Shown here: piece by piece, positions 21,483 through 30,376 of the stretch
Position numbering within the stretch: the first letter of the stretch is position 1
Layout of the letters: each line of letters starts with the position of its first letter
Assembly (NCBI GenBank): GCA_900771005.1
Contig: CAAGMI010000277.1
Span: 19,680-83,679 of the forward strand
From: Rikenellaceae bacterium
Lineage (GTDB): Bacteria > Bacteroidota > Bacteroidia > Bacteroidales > UBA932
Length of the DNA stretch: 64,000 bases
Direction: 5' to 3'
Translations under genes and position numbers: made by a program
Notes under the pieces: model-generated
Databases searched by the model: none
What the model saw: only the letters and a program-made list of their open reading frames with translations
Told to the model about the DNA's origin: nothing

Positions 21483-22673
21483 ATGTACGGCAAATTCAGG
21501 GACTATCTTCAGAAAGAACTGAAGGCCATAGACGAAGCAGGTCTATACAAAAGGGAGAGAATGATTTGTTCTCCTCAGGGAGCTGAAATCACTTTGGCAG
21601 ACGGAAGCAAGGCGCTCAATTTCTGCGCGAACAATTATCTCGGGCTGGCAAACAACAAACGTCTTATCGACGCCGCAAAGAAAGCTATGGATGACCGCGG
21701 TTACGGTATGTCATCTGTCAGGTTCATCTGCGGCCAGCAGGACCTCCACAGGCAGTTGGAGAAAGCCATTGCCGAGTATTTCCATACTGACGACACAATC
21801 CTCTATGCCGCATGCTTTGATGCGAACGGAGGTGTTTTCGAGCCTCTTCTCTCGGAACAGGACGCTATCATCTCGGATTCCCTGAACCACGCTTCTATAA
21901 TAGACGGAGTAAGACTTTGCAAGGCTGTCAGATACCGCTACGAAAACGCAGACATGGAAGATCTGGAGCGCTGTCTGAAAGAATCCCAGGCGCAGAGGTT
22001 CCGCATCATTGTGACTGACGGAGTGTTCTCTATGGACGGGAACGTAGCTCCTGTAGACAAGATATGCGAGCTCGCTGAAAAATACGATGCACTGGTAATG
22101 GTGGACGAGAGCCATTCAGCGGGAGTCGTCGGCCCTACTGGGCGTGGTGTGGCCGAACAGTACAACTGCTACGGGCGCATTGACATACATACGGGAACCC
22201 TCGGAAAGTCCTTCGGCGGGGCCGTAGGCGGATTCACGACAGGAAGGCAGGAGATCATCGACATGCTCCGTCAGAGAAGCCGTCCATACCTGTTCTCGAA
22301 TTCCCTTCCTCCAATGATCACGGCAGCCGGCATCGAACTGTTCAAAATGCTTTCTGAAAGTTCCGAGCTGAACAAAAAGCTCAAGGAGAACGTAGACTAT
22401 TTCAGAGACAGGATGATAGCTGCGGGATTTGACATCAAGCCTACACAGTCGGCCATCTGTGCAGTGATGCTTTATGACGCACCGTTAAGCCAGAAATTCG
22501 CCGCCGCAATGGCAGAGGAAGGCATTTTCGTAACTGGATTCTACTACCCGGTCGTACCTAAGGGACAGGCGCGCATAAGGGTCCAGCTGTCCGCAGCACA
22601 TACACGGGAACATCTCGACAAAGCCATTGAAGCATTCGTCAAGGTCGGAAAATCCTTGAATGTCATCAAATAG
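21483..22673 (+). CDS. kbl: Glycine C-acetyltransferase (2-amino-3-ketobutyrate CoA ligase)
   Basis: 396 aa PLP-dependent alpha-oxoamine synthase. It cleaves 2-amino-3-oxobutyrate with CoA into glycine and acetyl-CoA, the second step of threonine degradation. LNFCANNYLGLANN, GYGMSSVRFICG, DEAHS-equivalent VMVDESHSAGVVGPTGRG, the PLP Lys in HTGTLGKSFGG and RPYLFSNSLPP are all Kbl-like; the length is exactly that of the family. Serine palmitoyltransferase is a related alternative but Kbl fits better. The partner threonine dehydrogenase is 7 kb away on the other strand (29414-30376). Overlaps dinB by 14 nt. Confidence 0.92.
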   Translation: MYGKFRDYLQKELKAIDEAGLYKRERMICSPQGAEITLADGSKALNFCANNYLGLANNKRLIDAAKKAMDDRGYGMSSVRFICGQQDLHRQLEKAIAEYFHTDDTILYAACFDANGGVFEPLLSEQDAIISDSLNHASIIDGVRLCKAVRYRYENADMEDLERCLKESQAQRFRIIVTDGVFSMDGNVAPVDKICELAEKYDALVMVDESHSAGVVGPTGRGVAEQYNCYGRIDIHTGTLGKSFGGAVGGFTTGRQEIIDMLRQRSRPYLFSNSLPPMITAAGIELFKMLSESSELNKKLKENVDYFRDRMIAAGFDIKPTQSAICAVMLYDAPLSQKFAAAMAEEGIFVTGFYYPVVPKGQARIRVQLSAAHTREHLDKAIEAFVKVGKSLNVIK

Positions 22674-24030
22674 AGTCGTATTCCACATTGACGTAAACAG
22701 TGCGTTCGTATCCTGGTCCGCGGTGAAGATTCTATCCGAAGGCGGACGGGATATACGTCTGGTTCCGTCTGTCGTGTCCGGGGATCCGTCCGACCGGAGA
22801 AGCATAGTGGCCGCCAAATCCATTCCCTGCAAGAAATACGGCATAAATACTGCGGAGCCGGTTTCCATGGCCATCCGCAAATGCCCTCATCTCGTCATAG
22901 TGCGGGGTGACTGGGAATGGTACAAGAAATGCTCCACCAACTTCATCTCCATCTGCCGCACTTATTCACCCATTCTGCAGCAGTTCTCCATAGATGAATG
23001 TTTCATAGAAATGACCGACCATCTGCATGGCAGGGATCCTTTGTCCGTAGCAGACAGCCTGCGCGAAGAGATAAAGTCCAGACTTGGCTTTACGGTCAAC
23101 GTAGGGATAGGCTCCAACAAGCTGCTCGCCAAGATGGCGTCGGATTTCGAGAAACCGGACAAGACGCATACCCTGTGGTCGGAGGAGGTGGAGACGAAGA
23201 TGTGGCCTCTCCCCGTTGGAGACCTGTTGTGGGTCGGTAGAAAGACACAGGAACGCCTTACAGCATACGGTGTAAAGACCATCCGTGACCTCGCCATGCT
23301 GCCATTCCCCGCTCTAGAAAGGGTCGTAGGGCAGAAATTCGCGCAACAGATGCACGACAGCGCCAACGGCATAGACAACTCTGTCGTAAACACGGAAGAA
23401 GCGGAGGCTAAGAGTTACAGCGCGGAACGCACTTTCCGTGAGGACATCACCGACCCCGGGAAACTGGACAGGGAACTCTTCAAAGTCGCCTGCGAAGTCG
23501 CGCACAGAATCCGGAAAGACGAGTTCTACGCATCCGGAGTATCAGTTCTCGTCAAGACAAAAGACTTCGAGGTGCATGCCAAACAATGTTCGCTTTCCCA
23601 GCCGACAGACGTTACGGCACTTCTGCTCAATGAGGGAAGAAGACTCATACCAAACATATGGGACGGTATCACCCCTCTCCGCCAGGTAGGTTTCGGAGTA
23701 TTCAAACTGACTCACGAGGAGGGTCTGCAACTGTCGCTGTTTGAAGATGACAGGATATCTTACTACCGGCAGTGGGACAAAGACTATGATGCAAAGGCGA
23801 ATGCCAATAAGAGTGATTCCAGACACCGTCAGAGAGGGAAGGAGAAGGCTTTGGTGTTCTCATACCATACTGGAGAGGAAGCACTTGCGGCGGCGAAGAA
23901 ATCTGTCAGGACAGGGAGAAACCTCACATTCGCAAGAGCGCCGCTCCCGGACGGGACGGATTGTTTTTCGGTAATGGACAACGAGGGCAGCGTCGTTGAG
24001 AAGCATACCGTATTAAAATTGCTTAAATGA
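22660..24030 (+). CDS. dinB: DNA polymerase IV (Y-family translesion polymerase)
   Basis: 456 aa. The palm begins VVFHIDVNSAFVSW; the catalytic acidic pair is in QQFSIDECFIEM (about residues 108-119); VNVGIGSNKLLAKMASDFEKPD and VGRKTQERLTAYGVKTIRDL (helix-hairpin-helix) follow, then the little-finger domain. QLSLF near residue 363 is a clear sliding-clamp binding motif, followed by about 90 variable, basic residues. Performs error-prone bypass synthesis. Unusually it is embedded, with a 14-nt overlap, between kbl and a glycosidase, with no SOS-like box seen. Confidence 0.93.
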   Translation: MSSNRVVFHIDVNSAFVSWSAVKILSEGGRDIRLVPSVVSGDPSDRRSIVAAKSIPCKKYGINTAEPVSMAIRKCPHLVIVRGDWEWYKKCSTNFISICRTYSPILQQFSIDECFIEMTDHLHGRDPLSVADSLREEIKSRLGFTVNVGIGSNKLLAKMASDFEKPDKTHTLWSEEVETKMWPLPVGDLLWVGRKTQERLTAYGVKTIRDLAMLPFPALERVVGQKFAQQMHDSANGIDNSVVNTEEAEAKSYSAERTFREDITDPGKLDRELFKVACEVAHRIRKDEFYASGVSVLVKTKDFEVHAKQCSLSQPTDVTALLLNEGRRLIPNIWDGITPLRQVGFGVFKLTHEEGLQLSLFEDDRISYYRQWDKDYDAKANANKSDSRHRQRGKEKALVFSYHTGEEALAAAKKSVRTGRNLTFARAPLPDGTDCFSVMDNEGSVVEKHTVLKLLK

Positions 24031-24083
24031 AGATTTTCAGGATAAAAGTTTATATATTTATCCGAAGTAACATATCTCTTGAC

Positions 24084-27000
24084 ATGAAAACCACATTATT
24101 TACATCCATCCTGATGCTTGCCTGCATAAATCTGGCAGGTCAAAACAAGACATATCTGAACAATCTCCCGTACTACGTGGAAAACACGGAAGTGTACGGA
24201 GAGGGACAGGAAGACGGCAGGGCTTTCCATATCCCTGCATCCAGCATATCTCTCAACGGGAAATGGAAGTTCCTGTATAGCGAAAGCCCTTACGACATAC
24301 CGCAGGATTTCTTCGCTCCATCCTTCAATGACCGCAGATGGCCTGACATCACAGTTCCTTCCAATTGGGAGATGCAGGGCTTCGGGCAGGCGCTCTTCCG
24401 TAACGTATCCGCTCCGTTCGCGACAAATATGCCGCAGGCAGCCATTGATGCGCAGCAGAAAGCCAGAGGGTGGAGAGGACCGGCCAGAGCAGCGGCCAAA
24501 CCGGCGCCTTATTCGGTAACTCCTCCTGAGGTACCGATGGACGTAAATCCTACCGGGGCATACAGGACATCCTTCAACATACCTTCAGAATGGAAGGGTG
24601 AGCAGATATTCCTGAGGTTTGAGAAAGTGGCATCCGCATCATTCGTATGGGTCAACGGGCAGCAGGTAGGATACAATGAAGGAGCCCAGGAGCCTTCGGA
24701 ATACAATATAACTAAATATGTCAAGCAGGGAAAGAACACACTGGCAGTCCTTGTGCTGAAATACAGTGACGGATACTATCTGGAAGGACAGGATTACTGG
24801 CGTCTCGCAGGAATATTCGATGACGTAACCGTATATGCAAGTCCTGACTCACGGATATGGGACTACCAGGTCATCACGGAATTCGACGAACAGTTCACTG
24901 ATTCGGAGGTCGAGCTGAACGTGGAGCTGAGAGCGTACAATTCCGACAAAAGCGGATACTCGCTTGAAGCAGTCATCTCAAAGGATGGGAAAGATGTGGC
25001 TCAGATGTCCAGCGAAGGCATATCAATATCCGCAGGGGAAAGCCATACCGTACATTTTCATTCAAATGTCGCAGCCCCGAAGAAATGGACAGCGGAAACA
25101 CCGGAACTGTACACACTTGCCATGACGCTCAAGGATAACGAAGGGAAGGTTGTGGACAGAATGGAAAAGAGGATGGGATTCAAGAAGACGGAAATCATAG
25201 ACGGTGTGTTCTATCTTAACGGCAAGCCTATCAAGGTAAACGCGCAATGCTCACACATGCAGCACCCCGTACTGGGACACGCCATGGATGAGGCCACTGT
25301 GAGAAAAGATATGGAGATACTCAAGCAGTTCGGGTTCAACGGTGTCAGGACATCCCACTACCCTCCTGTGAACGAGTATCTGGACCTCGCCGATGAATAT
25401 GGTCTCTATATAATAGACGAGACCGGGGACGAGGCGCACGCAACGGAATGGGTATCATATCTTCCGGAGTATGCTGACATGTACCGCGAAAGGGTCCGCC
25501 AGATGGTGCTGCGCGACCGCAACCACGCATGTGTTCTTTTCTGGAGTGCGGGCAACGAATCAGGCGAGGGACCTAATATTGCCGAGGTCGTCAAGGAGGG
25601 CAGGAAATATGATCCGACAAGGTTCTGGATGTACGGAGGTAACGCTCCGAAGAACCCTGCAGAAGAGATTGTGGGCCCACGCTACCCTATTCCAATCGAG
25701 CACGAATTGTCATACGGCATGGACAGCACTGACAAGAGACCTTCATTCATGGATGAGTATCTTTCAGTTGCCGGCAACGCAGGTGGCGGGTTCGATGACT
25801 TCTGGAGGGAGATATATGACCACCCGTCACTTATGGGTGGAGCAGTATGGGATTTCGTGAGTCCCGGCCTGCTGGAAAGAGTACGGATCCTTGAAGACAA
25901 GTCCCCATATGCCACAAAGGCCAACATAATGGGAAATGCCAAGCTCGTAAAGGGCAAGACCGGACGGGCAGTCGATCTTGGAAAGTCTGACCAGTGGATT
26001 CAGGTTTACAGAGGAGACAATGTGGAAATCAGCGGGAACAAGCTCACGCTCACCCTGGACATATACCCACGTTCCTACAACAAGAGCGGAGGCTATATGA
26101 TTACCAAAGGCAGCAACCAGTATGGATTGAGACAGATTGGAGGGGAAAAGATAGAATTCTATATCGACAACGGGTCTAGAATAAGCCTCACCGGTGAACT
26201 TCCTGAAGATTGGGAGGACAGGTGGCACAACGTCTGCGCAGTCTATGACTCTGAGAAGATGACCATCTACATAGACTCGAAGGAGGTCGCAAGCCAGAGT
26301 GCATCAGGATACATCAGGAACTTACCGCTGTCAGTATGCATAGGAAGGGACGAAGAGAAGAACGGACAGGATATCTCGGAATATCTTGCCGACGCACTCA
26401 TTGACAATGTGGGCATCTTTGCCGATGCTGTCACGCCGCAGGAAGGATTCGACCCGCAGAAGTCAGTCCTCTGGCTTGATTTTGAGAAAGAGACGGATGA
26501 GGGGACATTCTATACCTATGGCGCGGGTGCCAGAACATACGGAAGCATCTGGCCGGACAGGACTCCACAGCCAGAGATGTATCAGATGAAGAAAAGCGCA
26601 CAGCCACTGGTCTACAGGCTTCTTGATTCCAGAACAGGGACTGTAGAAATCCTGAACAGGAACAGCTTTGTCAATGCATCCGTATACAATACAGCATGGA
26701 CGATAACGGCAGATGATGAAACTGTAGCATCCGGTACTCTTGACCTGGACATCGAGCCTTCGCAGGCTAAGACATTCAACATTCCTTTCAGCAAGCCGGA
26801 GATCAAGCCAGGAAGGCAATACAGACTGACAATCAGCACTACTCTCTCCAAGGATGAGATCTGGGCGTGCAAGGGTCATGAAGTAGCCTGGGAGCAGTTC
26901 GAGCTCATCTCCTGGAATCTGCCTGAAGAAAACTCTCCGAAACCGGAAGGAAAGGTCACATTGGAAACCTCCGACGGCAAGATTGCAGTAGTGGGTTCCG

Positions 27001-27941
27001 GTTTCCGATACAGTTTTGACGCGGTCAGCGGGACTCTTTGCGAAATGGAAATCGGAGGGAAGACGGTGCTTTCAGCTCCTCTCAAACTCAATGTCTGGCG
27101 AGCTCCTGTCACAAATGAGATTGACGGTTGGAATGCATACTCCTCACGTGCGGCCATGACCGGGAACAAAGCAGGATACGGCGCAATCGGCCACAGCAAC
27201 ACTCTCGCTTCGATGTATTATTCCGCAGGCCTTGACAAGATAGGCTACATTCCGGCATCGGTAAACGTCCGTCTGGCCGATGGTTCTGCATATATAGATG
27301 TCAGGGAGCTTGCTCTCTTCGGTGCATCCACCGAACGGCAGCTTGACGCCTACATTTTCGGCCGCGCAAGTACAGGCGTGGAAAGTATATATTCCTACAA
27401 GATCGACGCGGACGGAACGGTTACGGTGCACCACCTTGTAAACCCTCAGGGAGAGATGCCTGCATGGCTTCCGAGAATAGGCGTAAGCATGTCGATAGAC
27501 GGATCCCTGAGCAATGTGGAATGGTACGGAAGAGGACCTCAGGCCTCATATCCAGACAGGAAATCAGGATACAGGATCGGTATTTACAAGGATACTGTTG
27601 AAGATATGTATGAGCCTTATCTCATTCCTCAGGATTACGGACTGAGAACGGACAACCGCTGGGTAAGATTCACGGACGCAGACGGCAATGGGCTCCAGTT
27701 CAGCGTCAACGAGCCGTTTGCATTCAACGCATATCCGTTCACGACAGAGAACCTGACAAAGAGCGTTTATCAGTACCAGTTGCAGAAGAGCGAAAACATA
27801 ACCCTCAATATAGACTATGCTACAAGTGGTGTAGGATGTACTGCACGTGGCATATTCGATGCCTACAGAGCATACCCGACGGGCTATGAGAGGACTATCA
27901 CAATCAAGCCGCTTTTCAACGCCGGTCCAAGTCAGGACTAG
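24084..27941 (+). CDS. Large GH2 beta-galactosidase-like enzyme with LamG-type insertion
   Basis: 1285 aa from the ATG at 24084, which starts a signal peptide (MKTTLFTSILMLACINLAG); the frame is open 19 codons earlier. Jelly-roll domain with SNWEMQGFGQALFRN, TIM barrel with GVRTSHYPPVNEYLDLADEYG, acid/base E492 (SAGNESGEG) and nucleophile E558 (FMDEYLSVAGN). Straight after the barrel, about residues 610-790 form a concanavalin/LamG-like sandwich (ITKGSNQYGLR, WHNVCAVYDSEKMTIYIDSKEV). The bgal_small_N domain closes the protein (WYGRGPQASYPDRKSG). The insert probably binds polysaccharide. Substrate unknown; beta-galactoside is the family default. The stop overlaps the msrA stop (CTAG). Confidence 0.9.
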   Translation: MKTTLFTSILMLACINLAGQNKTYLNNLPYYVENTEVYGEGQEDGRAFHIPASSISLNGKWKFLYSESPYDIPQDFFAPSFNDRRWPDITVPSNWEMQGFGQALFRNVSAPFATNMPQAAIDAQQKARGWRGPARAAAKPAPYSVTPPEVPMDVNPTGAYRTSFNIPSEWKGEQIFLRFEKVASASFVWVNGQQVGYNEGAQEPSEYNITKYVKQGKNTLAVLVLKYSDGYYLEGQDYWRLAGIFDDVTVYASPDSRIWDYQVITEFDEQFTDSEVELNVELRAYNSDKSGYSLEAVISKDGKDVAQMSSEGISISAGESHTVHFHSNVAAPKKWTAETPELYTLAMTLKDNEGKVVDRMEKRMGFKKTEIIDGVFYLNGKPIKVNAQCSHMQHPVLGHAMDEATVRKDMEILKQFGFNGVRTSHYPPVNEYLDLADEYGLYIIDETGDEAHATEWVSYLPEYADMYRERVRQMVLRDRNHACVLFWSAGNESGEGPNIAEVVKEGRKYDPTRFWMYGGNAPKNPAEEIVGPRYPIPIEHELSYGMDSTDKRPSFMDEYLSVAGNAGGGFDDFWREIYDHPSLMGGAVWDFVSPGLLERVRILEDKSPYATKANIMGNAKLVKGKTGRAVDLGKSDQWIQVYRGDNVEISGNKLTLTLDIYPRSYNKSGGYMITKGSNQYGLRQIGGEKIEFYIDNGSRISLTGELPEDWEDRWHNVCAVYDSEKMTIYIDSKEVASQSASGYIRNLPLSVCIGRDEEKNGQDISEYLADALIDNVGIFADAVTPQEGFDPQKSVLWLDFEKETDEGTFYTYGAGARTYGSIWPDRTPQPEMYQMKKSAQPLVYRLLDSRTGTVEILNRNSFVNASVYNTAWTITADDETVASGTLDLDIEPSQAKTFNIPFSKPEIKPGRQYRLTISTTLSKDEIWACKGHEVAWEQFELISWNLPEENSPKPEGKVTLETSDGKIAVVGSGFRYSFDAVSGTLCEMEIGGKTVLSAPLKLNVWRAPVTNEIDGWNAYSSRAAMTGNKAGYGAIGHSNTLASMYYSAGLDKIGYIPASVNVRLADGSAYIDVRELALFGASTERQLDAYIFGRASTGVESIYSYKIDADGTVTVHHLVNPQGEMPAWLPRIGVSMSIDGSLSNVEWYGRGPQASYPDRKSGYRIGIYKDTVEDMYEPYLIPQDYGLRTDNRWVRFTDADGNGLQFSVNEPFAFNAYPFTTENLTKSVYQYQLQKSENITLNIDYATSGVGCTARGIFDAYRAYPTGYERTITIKPLFNAGPSQD

Positions 27942-28465
27942 TTATGACTCTTTGCGTATTCAAACAATTCCGGGCTGAGATGGCAATAGCCTGAAGGGTT
28001 CTTGTCCAGATAATCCTGATGGTATTCTTCGGCCCTTACAAAACGATCGAGAGGCAGCAATTCCACGGCTAATTTGCCGTGGATGCGCTTCTGTTCTTCA
28101 AAAACCTGCTGCAGGACGGGCAATACCACCTGCCCATCGGCAGCGGCATAATAGACTCCCGTACGGTATCTGGTACCCTCGTCCTCTCCCTGCTTGTTGA
28201 CAGAGACGGGGTCAATGGCCTTGAAATACATTTCAACCAGACTACGGACAGAAACAGCCTTGGCATCAAACCTGACGTGAACACATTCGACATAACCTGT
28301 CGTGTCAGTATAGACCTGCTCGTATGTCGGATTGTCGACATTGCCGTTGGCATAACCTACTTCTGTCTCCACCACACCCTTTATCAACTTGAAATACTTT
28401 TCCGTCCCCCAGAAGCAGCCTCCGGCGAAATATAAGTCCTGATATTTATGCTCCGTATCAATCAT
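27938..28465 (-). CDS. msrA: Peptide methionine (S)-S-oxide reductase
   Basis: 175 aa. The catalytic motif FAGGCFWGTEKYF is near the N-terminus, with GYANGNVDNPTYEQVYTDTTGYVE and YHQDYLDKNP, all diagnostic for MsrA. Reduces the S-epimer of methionine sulfoxide in proteins. No MsrB domain is fused. The ATG overlaps the stop of the free-methionine-R-sulfoxide reductase gene by 4 nt, so the two repair enzymes are coexpressed and cover different epimers. Confidence 0.96.
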   Translation of the reverse strand: MIDTEHKYQDLYFAGGCFWGTEKYFKLIKGVVETEVGYANGNVDNPTYEQVYTDTTGYVECVHVRFDAKAVSVRSLVEMYFKAIDPVSVNKQGEDEGTRYRTGVYYAAADGQVVLPVLQQVFEEQKRIHGKLAVELLPLDRFVRAEEYHQDYLDKNPSGYCHLSPELFEYAKSHN

Positions 28466-28902
28466 AATTCTTCAACTATTTCTTCAAGGAACCTTCTGTC
28501 CAGTTCATCAAAGCAATCCAGTTCCCTGCTGTCAATATCAAGGACGGCGACAATATTACCGTCCTTTCTGACAGGGACTACAATCTCACTGCGTGACTCG
28601 CTGGAGCAGGCTATGTGCCCGGGGAACTTGTCAACGTCAGGAACTACTATAGTCTCCCCTGCCTTCCAGGCGCTTCCGCAGACACCTTTTCCGAACGGTA
28701 TGCGCGTACAGGCCATAGGTCCATGGAACGGCCCCAGGACTAGTTCATCGGCATCAACCCGATAAAATCCGGTCCACCAGAATCCGAATGTTTCATGAAG
28801 GAGAGAGGACAGGTTCGCCATATTGGCTATCATATCCCGTTCACCTTCAAGAAGTGATTTCACGCGTGGCAGGACTGCCACATATTTTTCTTCCTTTGTC
28901 AT
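28462..28902 (-). CDS. msrC: Free methionine-(R)-sulfoxide reductase (GAF type)
   Basis: 146 aa single GAF domain. WWTGFYRVDADELVLGPFHGP, ACTRIPFGKGVCGSAW and FPGHIACSSESRSEIVVPV carry the three conserved cysteines of fRMsr/MsrC. Reduces free Met-(R)-SO. Part of a chain with a 4-nt overlap to both neighbours (GNAT upstream, msrA downstream). Confidence 0.93.
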   Translation of the reverse strand: MTKEEKYVAVLPRVKSLLEGERDMIANMANLSSLLHETFGFWWTGFYRVDADELVLGPFHGPMACTRIPFGKGVCGSAWKAGETIVVPDVDKFPGHIACSSESRSEIVVPVRKDGNIVAVLDIDSRELDCFDELDRRFLEEIVEEL

Positions 28903-29390
28903 ATTTCCAGTTTCTGATATGCAAGCCTCGGGTCTCCGTCCAACAGGTGAATGATACCGCAGTACACGAAGCCGAATTTTTCCACACAGTGACGCATTAT
29001 CCTGTTGTCCTCATGCGTATCTATACGCAGGTTCCGGCATTGAGCCCAGCACCAGTCAAAACAGGCGGAGGCTATCCCATGGCTATCCTTTGAGCTTGCA
29101 AGCCTGTGAATGGTACAATACGGCCTGCTGTCATCACACCACTCTCCCCCTTCGATCCTGATATAGGTTTCCTCGATACCGGGGATAAAGGCGAAGTATC
29201 CTTCAAGTTGTCCGGATTCCTCGATGACGTATCCGTATGAATTGCCTATATCTGAGCGTATGAGTTCCTCAGACGGATATCCGTTGATCCACTGAGTCAT
29301 ATTCCCGTTTGCACGCATTATGCCCCTGGCCTCCCCGCATATTTCCATAATGCGTGGAACGTCCGGATATTCTGCCTCTCTGATCTTCAT
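28899..29390 (-). CDS. GNAT family N-acetyltransferase
   Basis: 163 aa. MKIREAEYPDVPRIMEICGEAR is the usual GNAT start; GYVIEESGQLEGYFAFI gives the central strands; the acetyl-CoA loop region is around TIHRLASSKDSHGIASACFDWCW; DTHEDNRIMRHCVEKFGFVYCG is the C-terminal signature. The target is not known. Overlaps msrC by 4 nt. Confidence 0.85.
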   Translation of the reverse strand: MKIREAEYPDVPRIMEICGEARGIMRANGNMTQWINGYPSEELIRSDIGNSYGYVIEESGQLEGYFAFIPGIEETYIRIEGGEWCDDSRPYCTIHRLASSKDSHGIASACFDWCWAQCRNLRIDTHEDNRIMRHCVEKFGFVYCGIIHLLDGDPRLAYQKLEI

Positions 29391-29413
29391 GCAGGAATAT
29401 TTAAAAAAGCGGT

Positions 29414-30376
29414 TTACTGAACCGCTTTTATTTTCTTTCTCAAATTGAGAATCATATCATGCACCATTTCCTGCAGACCGTAAGTCGGAGACCATCCCCA
29501 CTCCTTTCTTGCACAGGTATCATCCATCTTATCCGGCCAGCTGTCTGCAATTGCCTGACGGACAGGGTCAACCGCATACCTTACCTTCAGGTCAGGTATT
29601 TCCTTGCGTATCGCTTCAAACAGAGTTTCAGGTTCGAAACTCATTGAGGCAATGTTGAAGGAATTACGATGTACGAGATATTGGGGCTTGGCTCTCATTA
29701 TATCCACCGCCGCCTGCAGGGCATCAGGCATATACATCATATCCATATATGTTCCGGCGGCTATCGGGCAGACGAACTCCTCCCCCTTTACGGCAGAATA
29801 GAAGACATCCACCGCATAATCCGTTGTGCCCCCGCCAGGAGGCGTAGTATAGGAAATAAGCCCAGGGAAACGGACAGAACGGGTATCCACACCATATTTG
29901 GTGTAATAGTAATCGCTCAAAAGTTCCGTCGCCACCTTGGTGACTCCATAGATGGAGGTAGGTCTCTGAATAGTATCCTGAGGTGTATTTTCGTGCGGGG
30001 TCGAAGGGCCGAAAGACCCTATTGAAGACGGAGTAAAGACAGCGCAATGCTTCTCCCTCGCAATCTCAAGAATATTGAGAAGTCCGTTCATCTGGATATC
30101 CCAGGCCTTCAACGGCACCCGCTCGGCGGTAGCCGACAGAAGAGCAGCCAGATTGTAAATGGTATCGATATCGTACTTGTCCACAATGTCAGCTATCTGC
30201 TGACCGTTGCAGACATTGGCTTCCTCCGCAGGACCGCTTTCAAGCAGTTTTCCCTTCGGCTCGGCACCAGGGATATAACCGGCAACAGTAACTCCGCCAG
30301 GAAGGTCCCTGCGGAGTTTCATCGTCAGTTCGGATCCTATCTGACCCGTTGAGCCAATAACAAGAATATTCTTCAT
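29414..30376 (-). CDS. tdh: L-threonine 3-dehydrogenase, short-chain (SDR) type
   Basis: 320 aa. Extended SDR fold: GSTGQIGSEL dinucleotide-binding loop, then YNLAALLSATAER, TPSSIGSFGPS, catalytic YGVTK (Tyr and Lys about residues 143-147), and the TDH-specific FPGLISYTTPPGGGTTDYAVDVFY. Unlike the zinc-dependent E. coli Tdh, Bacteroidota and animals use this epimerase-like type. It oxidises threonine to 2-amino-3-oxobutyrate, the substrate of Kbl encoded at 21483-22673. Its ATG shares one base with the stop of the trigger-factor-like gene. Confidence 0.9.
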   Translation of the reverse strand: MKNILVIGSTGQIGSELTMKLRRDLPGGVTVAGYIPGAEPKGKLLESGPAEEANVCNGQQIADIVDKYDIDTIYNLAALLSATAERVPLKAWDIQMNGLLNILEIAREKHCAVFTPSSIGSFGPSTPHENTPQDTIQRPTSIYGVTKVATELLSDYYYTKYGVDTRSVRFPGLISYTTPPGGGTTDYAVDVFYSAVKGEEFVCPIAAGTYMDMMYMPDALQAAVDIMRAKPQYLVHRNSFNIASMSFEPETLFEAIRKEIPDLKVRYAVDPVRQAIADSWPDKMDDTCARKEWGWSPTYGLQEMVHDMILNLRKKIKAVQ

